The notes: generated by a model from the letters alone, not told the origin. Shown: positions 1-10,770, counted from the first letter of the stretch. The stretch is 64,000 nucleotides of DNA from Bolinopsis microptera (GCF_026151205.1 NC_087074.1:20377945-20441944); one strand, 5' to 3'. Made by a program: numbers and translations.

Positions 1-691
1 ATTCGTCCTCAGAAACATCATCATTGTCGTTTAAATCCAGCCATGAAAACTGTCCCTGTACAGATTCCATGATATTTTCCATTGGTTTTATCTCACGGGA
101 AGAAGGTTGTGTCTCTGGTGCAGGATAGGCATGCTCTTTAATAGTTACTGGTGTTTTACTAGCCACCTCCTCGTGAAGATGCTTCTCGTCTATTTTCTGG
201 TTTCTAGGCAGTTCCTCGTCATCTGATTCTTCAGCTTTTAGGGGAACTATTTTAATGTTAGAGTGAGCAGACTTTGGTATGAGCCACACGGGCTCAATAG
301 AGAGCTGATCTCGTAGATTCCTAGAGTAGCTGTAACAAGTTGAACTACAGAACATGTTTCTTTCTTCAAGCTTGTAAACCTTGTTCAACTTTGCATTTAT
401 CGCATAAGTTTGTTTTCTGATTACTTTGGGAAGGCTATTCTGGCAGAGGGGATATCCGCAGTTTTTTATTATTGACCGTTCCTCAACAATGTCATTGTAA
501 ACACTCTGATTGATGAACCTCAGAGATTTGTTTAGTAACTGATAGGAGACGGGGTTGTCAATTAGTCGCTCTACTATCCGCAACGCTTTCTCTTCCCGAG
601 CTACTCGCTCTAAGATCTTGTCCTTTACTTCCGGGTTTACTGTTCTCTTCTTTGGTTTCTTCCCACGGATAGGAGGGTTTGCTTCTGCCAT
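1..691 (-). CDS. RPAP2: RPAP2 / Rtr1-family RNA polymerase II-associated protein, first exon, partial
   Basis: An open frame runs from an ATG at 691 to the left edge (about 230 residues), so the 3' part of the gene is outside. It starts MAEANPPIRGKKPKKRTVNP. About 80 residues in comes the zinc-binding pair CGYPLCQN, and about 30 residues later the second pair FCSSTC. This C-x4-C ... C-x3-C arrangement, with Y-L/T-E-R-x-x-FCS between, is the signature of the Rtr1/RPAP2 domain. Members of that family dephosphorylate the Pol II C-terminal domain and help assemble or import Pol II. An acidic tail (DDEELP, LNDNDDVSED) follows the domain. The gene is transcribed leftward, like the BTB array, but is unrelated to it. 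Family assignment comes from the motifs, without a database search. Confidence 0.9.
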   Translation of the reverse strand, partial: MAEANPPIRGKKPKKRTVNPEVKDKILERVAREEKALRIVERLIDNPVSYQLLNKSLRFINQSVYNDIVEERSIIKNCGYPLCQNSLPKVIRKQTYAINAKLNKVYKLEERNMFCSSTCYSYSRNLRDQLSIEPVWLIPKSAHSNIKIVPLKAEESDDEELPRNQKIDEKHLHEEVASKTPVTIKEHAYPAPETQPSSREIKPMENIMESVQGQFSWLDLNDNDDVSEDE

Positions 692-1540
692 ACCTAAAAT
701 ATAAATAGTGGTCAATATCAGCTGATAATATTCTTATTAAGTTAGATTGACGAGATCAACATTTTGAAATATTCAAGTGCATCATTATCACCCATATCAG
801 ACAATTTTCTTATACGATCAAGATTATGTCCTTGACCCTTCCAACCAACGGGTATTATATTGTATTAAGACACGATACGTCATGAGAGTTTGTAATAGTA
901 ATTCATATCACATATAATGAGATAATCGTTCTATCAAGCTAAAATTTGTATTATATCCTAAATTTATATAAAACTAGAAAGCCCGTGGTCACAGGGAGGC
1001 AGCTAATAGTATTCTTTGGTAGTCAGTTTTATAGCATCAACAAATATCCATCACAACCGAAGATATAGCCAATTGAATTATAGCTCGCACTGAACACCAC
1101 GTAATAACAAAACAAAAAACGATCAAAATGCCCCTCTCAAATCCTTGCACGTGCACGTGCAATTTTAACGCCGTTACCATGGTTACTATGCAACTTCCTA
1201 TTTCTGATCTATTTGCACGTGGGCGGTCGTAGAAATAATTCTTTGAATTTTATAATATAAAATACTAAAAAAATCACAATCTGTCAAACTTTATCCAATA
1301 AAAATTATGAAGATCACATGAATCAAATAATAGAAATTAGAAGCCGAAAACGTTTTGTGGTGTTTTGTTACATAAATTGTCAATATTTGATAAACTTTAA
1401 GGGAACGTTTTCGCAAACAGCAGAATAAATTAACCCCTGAGTAGTAACTAAAGACCTAATTCATTATGAATCAAATCTATTTGAACATTAACCCAACTCT
1501 AAAGATATCCAACTGTTAAAAAGTTATCAACTGTTTTAAA
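692..1540. other. intergenic, RPAP2 5' side to BTB gene 1 3' side
   Basis: I see no coding exon. The stretch holds the RPAP2 promoter side, one copy of a dispersed repeat (971-1250), and, at about 1440-1540, the conserved BTB 3' flank (CCAACTCTAAAGATATCCAA followed by short GTTAAAAAG/ATCAACTG motifs) that recurs after every gene of the array. Confidence 0.6.
971..1250 (+). repeat. dispersed ~280-bp repeat, copy 1
   Basis: It begins AAACTAGAAAGCCCGTGGT and ends near AATAATTCTTTGAATT. It contains a GCACGTGCACGTGC block, TTACCATGGTTACTATGCAA and TGCACGTGGGCGGTCGTA. A second, collinear copy lies at 46260-46545. I saw no ORF and no clear terminal inverted repeat. It is probably a non-autonomous mobile element, or a regulatory module rich in CACGTG E-boxes. 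Confidence 0.7.
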
Positions 1541-3205
1541 CTATAAAGTTATAAAAGCTACCAACTTAATAGAACTATACAAAGGATGTACACGAGTGCA
1601 ACCAATTTGCCATCTTAACAAGTCACCTTCACCAGTAACCTCACTTACACCCAACTCATTCCATGTAAAAGTGGCTAAGCAGTAGCGCCTGTCGGGCTGT
1701 GTATCATTACCATGTTGTATTAAATCGAACGTAGGCAACAAATGAATTTTGTCTGCTTTCACAAACTCAGGATGAATATGAAGTCCCTGAGGATAATCTT
1801 CCTGGTCAAAACTGATGTTTACTTTGAACTTGTGGGGTTTCCCTGATTTCATATCAGGGGTAAACTTAAGAATAAATCCACATTTTCCAGGAAGATGACA
1901 ATCAGTAGTGTCAGGGTGCTTGAAATTAAATGCATAAGATTGTGAGGTCTCAAACAAATCTTTAACTGTACAAGAATTCCAGCTTAATATCTTTTTGTCC
2001 GGCCCAACTACTCTTCCAACTCGTCTAACACTCTCTTCCTTAGATGTAAGATCATTGCTATGTTCTTTTATTGTAACAGCCTTTTGGGAGAATCCTGGTG
2101 ACCACAATTCAATGAATTCAGGCGATATTCTACTCCATCCTCTCTTACGACGAACTATTTCCATTTCATGTACCATGTCACAGGTAAGCCATCCACTGCA
2201 GATCCGAAGCCCTTCAATTAACATGTACAAATTAAGTACAAGAGGAGATTCTCTGGCGGTATTAAGATATTCCTGGGTACTCAGTCCTCGAAATCTCTCA
2301 AATGAGGAAAATATGTGGGGAATTTCTGTTGCACTTAAAAGATGTGCAGATGCAGGAAGGATGGTCTTATTTAATGGCAAAGAGGAATTTAAACTTATTG
2401 TTTTCTTAAACTCTTTCATAGACCGCCTGTACAATGTATTTACAAATAATGCATCAGAATCAGATGATTGTGTAGCACTATCCAAAACATCAAACAGTTC
2501 TTCAAAAGAAGCCTCTTCATCAGAAATACACTTACAAAGATCAACATTTTGTAGGAGGTAACGAGAAGCTTCATCAAATATCATTCCCTCACCTTCCAGA
2601 TTCTTCTTCATTATCTTTAACAAGATAACAGGATTACTGCTTGTAATCTGCAACATTAAATCTAGTTGACTAGTTTCTAGTTCAGAGTAATTCCTCATGT
2701 AAGGCTCAACAAATATCTCAGCTCTGTTCTCCAGACTACAAATCTTCTCTAGGACCAGGTCTAGAAACTTGTTACATTTCATGACCCTGCTACAAAACCT
2801 GCCCTCCTCAAACAAGAACAACAAAGTCTGGTAATCAGAGGAGGGACTCACCCCACCCACCAGGCTGGTAAAGTAGTCCCCACACCTCCCTGCTAACCAC
2901 TCTACTTTGAACACGTGACACAGCTTGTTAACATCTCTGAACAAGTCTTTCTCCAGCAGGATCTCCCCGCTGTACAGGGCCCCCAGGAACCTCTTCACTG
3001 CCTCCCCCGCAAAGTCCTCCATCTGTAGCTCTGTCTGGTGTAGTTCCAGGAACAGGTGAACAAACACTGAACTGTGGTAAGACAGGATCAGAGAGTTTGC
3101 TCTCTTTTCCTCTCCTCCTTGTAACTTTAGGACCACGTTACCGTGAAACTCACAGTGTAGGTTCTCTATTCCAAAATCTAACGGCACTGTCACCTTCGGA
3201 GCCAT
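1541..3205 (-). CDS. BTB-domain array protein, copy 1 (554 aa)
   Basis: Intronless ORF. Residues ~15-115 form a BTB/POZ fold: a CEFHGNVVLKLQG strand pair, the NSLILSYHSSVFVHLF helix region, and a KLCHVFKVEWL helix. Residues ~120-225 are helical and BACK-like. Residues ~400-554 are beta-rich with a conserved GKCGF-x-LK-x-TP core and end LVAFITL; I recognise no family there. Compared with its nine paralogues, residues 1-215 are almost constant, while short patches near 272-293, 333-340, 365-377, 493-503 and 530-546 vary. BTB proteins usually dimerise and many recruit CUL3; this copy's function is unknown. Just upstream of the ATG is an acceptor-like TTACCTTATCAG|AAAC. Its 5' flank is shared with copy 6. 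It was separated from copy 2 by the giant palindrome. Confidence 0.85.
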   Translation of the reverse strand: MAPKVTVPLDFGIENLHCEFHGNVVLKLQGGEEKRANSLILSYHSSVFVHLFLELHQTELQMEDFAGEAVKRFLGALYSGEILLEKDLFRDVNKLCHVFKVEWLAGRCGDYFTSLVGGVSPSSDYQTLLFLFEEGRFCSRVMKCNKFLDLVLEKICSLENRAEIFVEPYMRNYSELETSQLDLMLQITSSNPVILLKIMKKNLEGEGMIFDEASRYLLQNVDLCKCISDEEASFEELFDVLDSATQSSDSDALFVNTLYRRSMKEFKKTISLNSSLPLNKTILPASAHLLSATEIPHIFSSFERFRGLSTQEYLNTARESPLVLNLYMLIEGLRICSGWLTCDMVHEMEIVRRKRGWSRISPEFIELWSPGFSQKAVTIKEHSNDLTSKEESVRRVGRVVGPDKKILSWNSCTVKDLFETSQSYAFNFKHPDTTDCHLPGKCGFILKFTPDMKSGKPHKFKVNISFDQEDYPQGLHIHPEFVKADKIHLLPTFDLIQHGNDTQPDRRYCLATFTWNELGVSEVTGEGDLLRWQIGCTRVHPLYSSIKLVAFITL

Positions 3206-3831
3206 GTTTCTGATAAGGTAACTGATTAGTAGAGGAATTGTAAAATAATTCCTGATATTATATAATGACTTTGATATATTTCTCTCACAAGTAGTTTATT
3301 TTAGTAGTTCAAAAAGATAATACGAGTTGTCATTTATGCGTTGTATATTGTATATAATATTACCAGTCAAGCCATGGTTGAAATAATGAAATTTACCTCC
3401 GGAGCCATGTTTCTGATAAGGTATGTTATTAGTATTAGAGGAATTATACAGTTATTCTTTATATAATGAGCTTCTGAATGTCTGATTAGATGTTGGATTA
3501 TGAAAACGTCGAGAATATTCAAGTTAATAGTTATCTTGAAAAGAAATTATTCACATACAATACAATGTTCAAACTTTTATTCCAAACATTCGTATCAAGG
3601 TTAAAAAGTGCTACATGCGTGAAAGGTAAGGCTCAGTCATGATTTAACGGGCAAATCCAAACCGAGAGAAGTTAAATCGAATTAAGAAATCTAGATTATA
3701 GTAATTGTAACATTGAGACTTGCTTTCTTCAACTATATACAAATCTTCATATCTAACTTACCATCAGCTGTCTAAATTTAAAGAATTCATTAGAAATCAC
3801 ATCTATTTGGAGATTATTCCAACTCTAAGGC
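3206..3831. other. upstream flank of BTB copy 1 with an orphan BTB start relic
   Basis: No gene. On the minus strand at about 3390-3425 there is a second TTATCAGAAACATGGCTCCG, the leader and first codons of a BTB gene. The frame then runs into unrelated sequence within about six codons. The 3206-3560 flank is nearly repeated upstream of copy 6 (24218-24570), including the relic. The final bases before 3832 (TTATTCCAACTCTAA) are ordinary BTB 3'-flank sequence, broken by the palindrome insertion. Confidence 0.65.
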
Positions 3832-4053
3832 TCATGGTAGTCGGGTGCCGCGCGGACTTATCGCTCGGTCGATCGAGCGATAAGTAGCTCCTTATCGCTC
3901 GTGCGCGTCGTCACTTCAAGCACAATTGCGCGTCGTATCGTACTCGATGCTTGCCAAAGAGCTTTAATACTTTGGTTTTGGCGTGTTACATCTGAAGTCC
4001 AGAAGATGAATCCGAGATTGTGGAACCAGATGATACGGTTTTTGAGGCATTTT

Positions 4054-5270
4054 GATACGGTCATTTCAGTCTTTTAAAGTAGTTTCAGAGTGCTGGAAAT
4101 GGTTGTACGGTGTAGGGGGATGTGTTTACTAACTATTTTGACGTCAAAATTGTCGCCAGAGGCTCCCTGAGTCATGGAATGAACGGAATGAACAAAAATG
4201 AATTTTTTTTCTAAAACTCGTCGGATTGCCCCAAAACAGGTAGGAATCGTTTGGTATTGATCCTGATAGTGTTCCTACAAAGTTTGGTGGCCCTAGCACT
4301 CCCAGAACGCCCACTAGAGACTTAATTCCATTTCCGTATCAAAAAGCTGGTTCCTGAGTATCCGATATTGATACGGTCATTTCAGTCTGTTAAAGGGGCT
4401 GCAGAGTGCTGGAGATGATTGTACGGTGTAGGGGGATGTGTTTACTAACTATTTTGACGTCAAAATAGTCGCCCAAGACTCCCTGAGTCATGGAATGAAC
4501 GGAATGAACAAAAATGAAATTTTTTTCTAAAACTCGTCGGATTGCCCCAAAACAGGTCGGAATCGTTTGGTATTGACCCTTATAGTGTTCCTACAAAGTT
4601 TGGTGGCCCTAGCACTCCCAGAACGCCCACTAGAGACTTAATTCCATTTCCGTATCAAAAAGCTGGTTCCTGAGTATCCGATATTGATACGGTCATTTCA
4701 GTCTGTTAAAGGGGCTGCAGAGTGCTGGAGATGATTGTACGGTGTAGGGGGATGTGTTTACTAACTATTTTGACGTCAAAATAGTCGCCCAAGACTCCCT
4801 GAGTCATGGAATGAACGGAATGAACAAAAATGAAATTTTTTTCTAAAACTCGTCGGATTGCCCCAAAACAGGTCGGAATCGTTTGGTATTGACCCTTATA
4901 GTGTTCCTACAAAGTTTGGTGGCCCTAGCACTCCCAGAACGCCCACTAGAGACTTAATTCCATTTCCGTATCAAAAAGCTGGTTCCTGAGTATCCGATAT
5001 TGATACGGTCATTTCAGTCTGTTAAAGGGGCTGCAGAGTGCTGGAGATGATTGTACGGTGTAGGGGGATGTGTTTACTAACTATTTTGACGTCAAAATAG
5101 TCGCCCAAGACTCCCTGAGTCATGGAATGAACGGAATGAACAAAAATGAATTTTTTTTTCTAAAACTCGTCGGATGGCCCCAAAACAGGTAGGAATTGTT
5201 TGGTATTGACCCTAATAGTGTTCCCACAAAGTTTTGTGGCCCTAGCACTCCCAGAACACCCATTATACCC
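4054..5270 (+). repeat. 316-bp tandem satellite, four units (left arm)
   Basis: The landmark GATACGGTCATTTCAGTCTG recurs at 4054, 4370, 4686 and 5002, a period of 316 bp. Each unit contains a palindrome of about 22 bp centred on TGACGTCA (a CRE/ATF-like core), then TCATGGAATGAACGGAATGA and GTGGCCCTAGCACTCCCAGA. The first unit is the most diverged and lies beside the element end. A much older, degenerate unit follows at about 5280-5480. Confidence 0.9.
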
Positions 5271-5709
5271 TTGGCTGGATTCAAGAATTTAGAACCAGTT
5301 GAGCAGATAAAACGGATTTTGAGAAATTTTGTCTGCTTGTGTTGTTGCAGAGAGTTGAATTTGGTTCAACAGTATTCAAACAAGATGTGTTCCAACTTAG
5401 TTTTGTAGCCCTACCAGTTTCAGAACGTCCACTAGAATCCGGTTCCATTTTCTTCCAAGAAGCTGTAGACAAGGTTGTTTGAAATTTAAATTTAACCTCT
5501 CTGGTAATACAACTTTTTACTTGGATGGATTTCAATAATTAAAGAGAGCAGATTGTTACTTTGTTATTTTTGAGATTTGATTTTTTGATATCATATGTAT
5601 AAATGTATAAATCAGTTTCTACAAATTGTAACAGCAATTGGCAGTAATAAAGCGGTAGTAATAGTTTTGCACAACATCAATCATAATATCATTCAATACT
5701 TCAATACCT

Positions 5710-7296
5710 TCAAAATAATTTAACTCGGTTATAATAATTTAAACGCAGATCTAAAAGAACTAAGCACAGTAGTAGGATGAACTTCCAGGCAAGGTTGGAG
5801 GAAGGTAGAGGTGAAGCTGTGGGTAAGGATAGTAGGCTGGGAAGGATCCATTTCTGATCCAGAGCTGATGATTTGGGTTGAACTGATGATTTAGGTGGTA
5901 CAGATGATTTGGGTTGAGCTGATGATTTGGGTTGAGTTGATGATTTGGGTTGAACTGATGATTTGGGTTGAGCTGATGATTTTGGTTGAGCTGAAGATTT
6001 AGGTTGAGCTGATGATTTGGGTTGAACTGATGATTTGGGTTGAGCTGATGATTTGGGTAGAACTGATGACTTGGGTTGGGCTGATGATTTGGGTTGAACT
6101 GATGATTTAGGTGGTACAGATGATTTGGGTTGAGCTGATGATTTGGGTTGAGTTGATGATTTGGGTTGAACTGATGATTTGGGTTGAGCTGATGATTTTG
6201 GTTGAGCTGAAGATTTGGGTTGAGCTGATGATTTGGGTTGAGCTGATGATTTGGGTTGAGCTGATGATTTGGGTTGAGCTGATGATTTGGGTTGAGCTGA
6301 TGATTTGGGTTGAGCTGATGATTTAGGTGGTACAGATGAGTTGGGTGGTACAGATGAGTTGGGTGGTACAGATGAGTTGGGTGGTACAGATGAGTTGGGT
6401 GGTACAGATGAGTTGGGTGGTACAGATGAGTTGGGTGGTACAGATGAGTTGGGTGGTACAGATGATTTGGATGAGGGACGAGAGGAAGACAGTTCCTTAA
6501 TACAATCTAGACTATGTTTGGAAATAGATGGATCAATCTTTACATAATCAGAAAACTTAGGCAAATCTATATCTGAACGTTTCAACTTCTTACTCTTAAA
6601 CTTAGGTGCTTGCTCGAAATCCTCGTCTGAGTCGACAGAGGGTTTGACTGAATGTTTACGTGACTGATTATCTAACTTGGCACCTAGTTCCTTCTTATTC
6701 TGGAGTACCTGTTCGGCAGAACAAATCATAACAGAGTACGACTTGTCTGCCCGAACTTCCTCAACAGAATGAAACAACTGGTCAGAGTATCTAACTAAAA
6801 TCTTAGAACTTATGGAGGTGTGGAAACTTGCAACTATTCCATCTAATACTTTCTGGCTCTCCAAGAGATTAAACTTAAGAGACCTATCAGTTATTATGCA
6901 GCTATATAAATTTAAGAGAGCCTCTACAGAGCCATCCTTATCTAGTGAGCAGTGGTCAGAACATTCATATACATCTAAAGTGTGCTTACAGGGGAAAAAG
7001 TGCTTAAAGAACTGTTGCAACTTATGAGATAAAGGAAACATGAGCTGAACTAAGGAACTACAAAACAATCTAACGTGGGGTATCTTAGGACCTGACTTAA
7101 GATCAGAAATGAACACATAAGAACCACACTCTAACCGCAGTACTACAGAGGAGCACACGGTCAGGGGGTCAGAATAAGCATGTGATAAAGGAGGCAAAGC
7201 ATCCTGCATATTATGATAATATACACCTAAAGATGAATCGAACTTGTGGGAGTCACGAATGAGCTCAACCACGGCATTTACCTGAGATGTATCCAT
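5710..7296 (-). CDS. palindrome-encoded repeat protein, intact left copy (528 aa)
   Basis: This is the only long ORF in the element. It starts MDTSQVNAVVELIRDSHKF. Residues ~1-210 are globular-looking with several Cys (PCKHTLDVYECSDHCSLDKD). Residues ~210-260 are charged (SDEDFEQAPKFKSKKLKR). Residues ~275-475 are six-residue tandem repeats, first SSVPPN then mostly SSAQPK/SSVQPK. The last ~45 residues contain a hydrophobic run (WKFILLLCLVLLDL) that could be a tail anchor. I recognise no family; no nuclease, polymerase or transposase motif is visible. A possible intron inside cannot be excluded. The gene reads away from the palindrome centre, from a TATA box at 7611-7619. The right-arm copy is broken, so this may be the only functional one. 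Confidence 0.6.
   Translation of the reverse strand: MDTSQVNAVVELIRDSHKFDSSLGVYYHNMQDALPPLSHAYSDPLTVCSSVVLRLECGSYVFISDLKSGPKIPHVRLFCSSLVQLMFPLSHKLQQFFKHFFPCKHTLDVYECSDHCSLDKDGSVEALLNLYSCIITDRSLKFNLLESQKVLDGIVASFHTSISSKILVRYSDQLFHSVEEVRADKSYSVMICSAEQVLQNKKELGAKLDNQSRKHSVKPSVDSDEDFEQAPKFKSKKLKRSDIDLPKFSDYVKIDPSISKHSLDCIKELSSSRPSSKSSVPPNSSVPPNSSVPPNSSVPPNSSVPPNSSVPPNSSVPPNSSVPPKSSAQPKSSAQPKSSAQPKSSAQPKSSAQPKSSAQPKSSAQPKSSAQPKSSVQPKSSTQPKSSAQPKSSVPPKSSVQPKSSAQPKSSVLPKSSAQPKSSVQPKSSAQPKSSAQPKSSAQPKSSVQPKSSTQPKSSAQPKSSVPPKSSVQPKSSALDQKWILPSLLSLPTASPLPSSNLAWKFILLLCLVLLDLRLNYYNRVKLF
5863..6478 (-). repeat. 18-bp coding minisatellite (left arm)
   Basis: About 34 units of 18 bp encode SSVPPN or SSxQPK/SSxPPK. 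The SVPPN block (6335-6475) is homogeneous and the SxQPK block is mosaic. This indicates repeated unequal exchange or conversion. In-frame periodicity is preserved throughout. Confidence 0.9.
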
Positions 7297-7610
7297 AGGG
7301 AGTAGTCGTGTTGACTGAGTTAGCTGTAAAAAACAGCCAATAAGTAAAACTCAGATAGGGAGAAGTGTAGTCAAAGAACTGGTTGTAGGAAACAACACAG
7401 TCCAGATAGGAGTAGGAAGGGAGGACTCAGAACTAGTTGTAGAAAACAACGTAGTTTAGAGTAAAGTAGGCAAAGAAGACAGGCACGTAGCGTAAACTAC
7501 AAAATAAAAATGTGTATTTGAAAGATAGAGCTTAAAGTTGAAATGTCAAAAGATTGTACTCAGTGTGTGAAATAGTAAACTGAAACCGGGTGAGCTATAT
7601 TTCACGAGGG

Positions 7611-7619
7611 TATTTATAC
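7611..7619 (-). promoter_or_regulatory. TATA box, left-arm ORF
   Basis: GGTATAAATA lies on the minus strand about 316 bp upstream of the ORF start at 7296. The same box lies at the same distance from the right-arm start, supporting a real promoter at the inner edge of each gene. Confidence 0.55.
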
Positions 7620-10600
7620 CCGCTTCATCGTGACAGGGATAACGAGCCAATTGTTTACAAACAAGCAGCAAGCATGTGAATCCTTCTTGATAAGGTTCAG
7701 ATCACGTTTGATCGCATGCAGGGTTCTTGTCTCCGATAGATCAGATCATTGTCTTCTAAGAAGATCATATCCTCGTTCTTGCCCCCTCTGGCTCCAGTGG
7801 ATCTCATCATTACTCGATAAGCATCGGATCAAATGATTGCCTCAAAAACCGTATCATCTGGTTCCACAATCTCGGATACTCAGGAACCAGCTTTTTGATA
7901 CGGAAATGGAACCAAGTTTCTAGTGGGCGTTCTGGGAGTGCTAGGGCCACCAAATTTCATTTTTGTTCATTCCGTTCATTCCATGACTCAGGGAGCCTCT
8001 GGCGACAATTTTGACGTCAAAATAGTTAGTAAACACATCCCCCTACACCGTACAACCATTTCCAGCACTCTGAAACTACTTTAACAGACTGAAATGACCG
8101 TATCAAAATGCCTCAAAAACCGTATCATCTGGTTCCACAATCTCGGATACTCAGGAACCAGCTTTTTGATACGGAAATGGAACCAAGTCTCTAGTGGGCG
8201 TTCTGGGAGTGCTAGGGCCACCAAACTTAGGCATCCAATCTTTGCAGTTGTTTCTTTCATGGTAGTTGCGAGCGTCTATACTTTCAGTCTTTAGCTTGCT
8301 CATTTTGTATTTACATCATTTGTACAAGACTAGATGGTAGCCATGTTCTGTGTCCTAAACCTAACTTTAGTGTGCATGTTATCTATTATGTTGGTCTCAG
8401 TTTAAACCTGAAAGCCATTGAATATGTTTGCCACTGCTTCTCAGCTGATCATAAATAATTTAAAATAGGGTTCAGTGTTCTGACCATTTGTGTATGTAGA
8501 TGAAGCAAGGTCAGGAACCCAGCACGGTGAAGGATTAGGCCGGTTATCTAGCAAAGATCTCTGTCACTATACTTTTGTTGCTCAGTATCATTAGTATCAT
8601 CATTGAAGATTGTGCATACACAACTTTATTAAAGTAAATGTTAGACAGTGTTATTTCGAATACATCCCAGCACAAATATTATCAGCTTCATCAATCTTGA
8701 TATCTTAACGATGACCCTGGTCAAACAATTTAAAACTTCTGTAATTTCATTTCTAGTATGCGTATAGGAAATCGATAAGACTTTAAAATGATATGTTCGG
8801 CGACCTTTCAGCTCAATCACGAGACTCAGTAGGAGTGATTGAACTGCAAGGGACAATTGAGGCTAACGAATTAGCAGTTTCAAGTTAAGTTTAATATAAT
8901 AACGAATTAATTATAATAACCAATGAATTATACAGGTTGTACGTACACGCCACAGCATTAAAAACGTTCTGATCGAGCTGCACTTGCACTGATGAGCTGA
9001 ACGTTTGCGGAGTTAAAATCGCAAGCTACCAACGCGATACTTCCGAATATAGTTGCGCGGCTTATTAGTAAAATTAAAAATTAGCTTTCGAATGTTTATT
9101 GTTTATTTTGATTTTGTTGCATATTGTTTTAAATTAAATTATGTCTAATTTACAATTTATAAATAAAATGTATACTGAATACAACAATTTTTTTAAAATC
9201 TAATTATAGTCTGAAGCTAATTTTTAATTTTACCTATAAGCCGCGCAATTGCCTTTTGAAAGTTTCGCGTTTGTAGCTCGCGATTGTAACTCCGCAAACG
9301 TTCAGCTCATCAGTGCAAGTGCAGCTCGATCAGAACGTTTTTAATGCTGTGGCGTGTACGTACAACCTGTATAATTCATTGGTTATTATAATTAATTCGT
9401 TATTATATTAAACTTAACTTGAAACTGCTAATTCGTTAGCCTCAATTGTCCCTTGCAGTTCAATCACTCCTACTGAGTCTCGTGATTGAGCTAAAAGGTC
9501 GCCGAACATATCATTTTAAAGCCTTATCGATTTCCTATACGCATACTAGAAATAGAATTACAGAAGTTTTAAATTGTTTGACCAGGGTCATCGTTAAGAT
9601 ATCAAGATTGATGAAGCTGATAATATTTGTGCTGGGATGTATTCGAAATAACACTGTCTAACATTTACTTCAATAAAGTTGTGTATGCACAATCTTCAAT
9701 GATGATACTAATGATACTGAGCAACAAAAGTATAGTGACAGAGATCTTTGCTAGATAACCGGCCTAATCCTTCACCGTGCTGGGTTCCTGACCTTGCTTC
9801 ATCTACATACACAAATGGTCAGAACACTGAACCCTATTTTAAATTATTTATGATCAGCTGAGAAGCAGTGGCAAACATATTCAATGGCTTTCAGGTTTAA
9901 ACTGAGACCAACATAATAGATAACATGCACACTAAAGTTAGGTTTAGGACACAGAACATGGCTACCATCTAGTCTTGTACAAATGATGTAAATACAAAAT
10001 GAGCAAGCTAAAGACTGAAAGTATAGACGCTCGCAACTACCATGAAAGAAACAACTGCAAAGATTGGATGCCTAAGTTTGGTGGCCCTAGCACTCCCAGA
10101 ACGCCCACTAGAGACTTGGTTCCATTTCCGTATCAAAAAGCTGGTTCCTGAGTATCCGAGATTGTGGAACCAGATGATACGGTTTTTGAGGCATTTTGAT
10201 ACGGTCATTTCAGTCTGTTAAAGTAGTTCCAGAGTGCTGGAAATGGTTGTACGGTGTAGGGGGATGTGTTTACTAACTATTTTGACGTCAAAATTGTCGC
10301 CAGAGGCTCCCTGAGTCATGGAATGAACGGAATGAACAAAAATGAATTTTTTTCTAAAACTCGTCGGATTGCCCCAAAACAGATCGGAATCGTTTGGTAT
10401 TGACCCTTATAGTGTTCCTGCAGAGTTTGGTGGCCCTAGCACTCCCAGAACGCCCACTAGAGACTTGGTTCCATTTCCGTATCAAAAAGCTGGTTCCTGA
10501 GTATCCGAGATTGTGGAACCAGATGATACGGTTTTTGAGGCAATCATTTGATCCGATGCTTATCGAGTAATGATGAGATCCGCTGGAGCCAGAGGGGGCA

Positions 10601-10760
10601 AGAACGAGGATATGATCTTCTTAGAAGACAATGATCTGATCTATCGGAGACAAGAACCCTGCATGCGATCAAACGTGATCTGAACCTTATCAAGAAGGAT
10701 TCACATGCTTGCTGCTTGTTTGTAAACAATTGGCTCGTTATCCCTGTCACGATGAAGCGG

Positions 10761-10770
10761 GTATAAATAC
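10761..10770 (+). promoter_or_regulatory. TATA box, right-arm copy
   Basis: GTATAAATAC, the mirror of the left-arm box, lies about 316 bp upstream of the ATG at 11085. Confidence 0.55.

Noticed and set aside
1995-2561. Plus-strand ORFs opposite each BTB gene (here and at 14652-15251, 18734-19297, 20815-21384, 29567-30133, 31914-32519)
   Set aside because: They are in fixed register with the BTB frame, recur wherever it does, and have no domain; antisense shadows.
3858-4064. MTVSKCLKNRIIWFHNLG frames in satellite units (also 8094-8294, 10008-10208, 13966-14172)
   Set aside because: Part of the 316-bp repeat and inner units; they change downstream in each copy and have no promoter.
6111-6547. 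MIWVEL/ELGGTD repeat ORFs opposite the 18-bp minisatellite (also 12321-12788)
   Set aside because: Complement frames of a repeat whose length is a multiple of three; always open.
8641-8856. 71-residue frame in both arms (also 9446-9661), MSLAVQSLLLSLVIELKGRR
   Set aside because: Starts at a non-ATG codon, low complexity, no motif; kept open only by arm identity.
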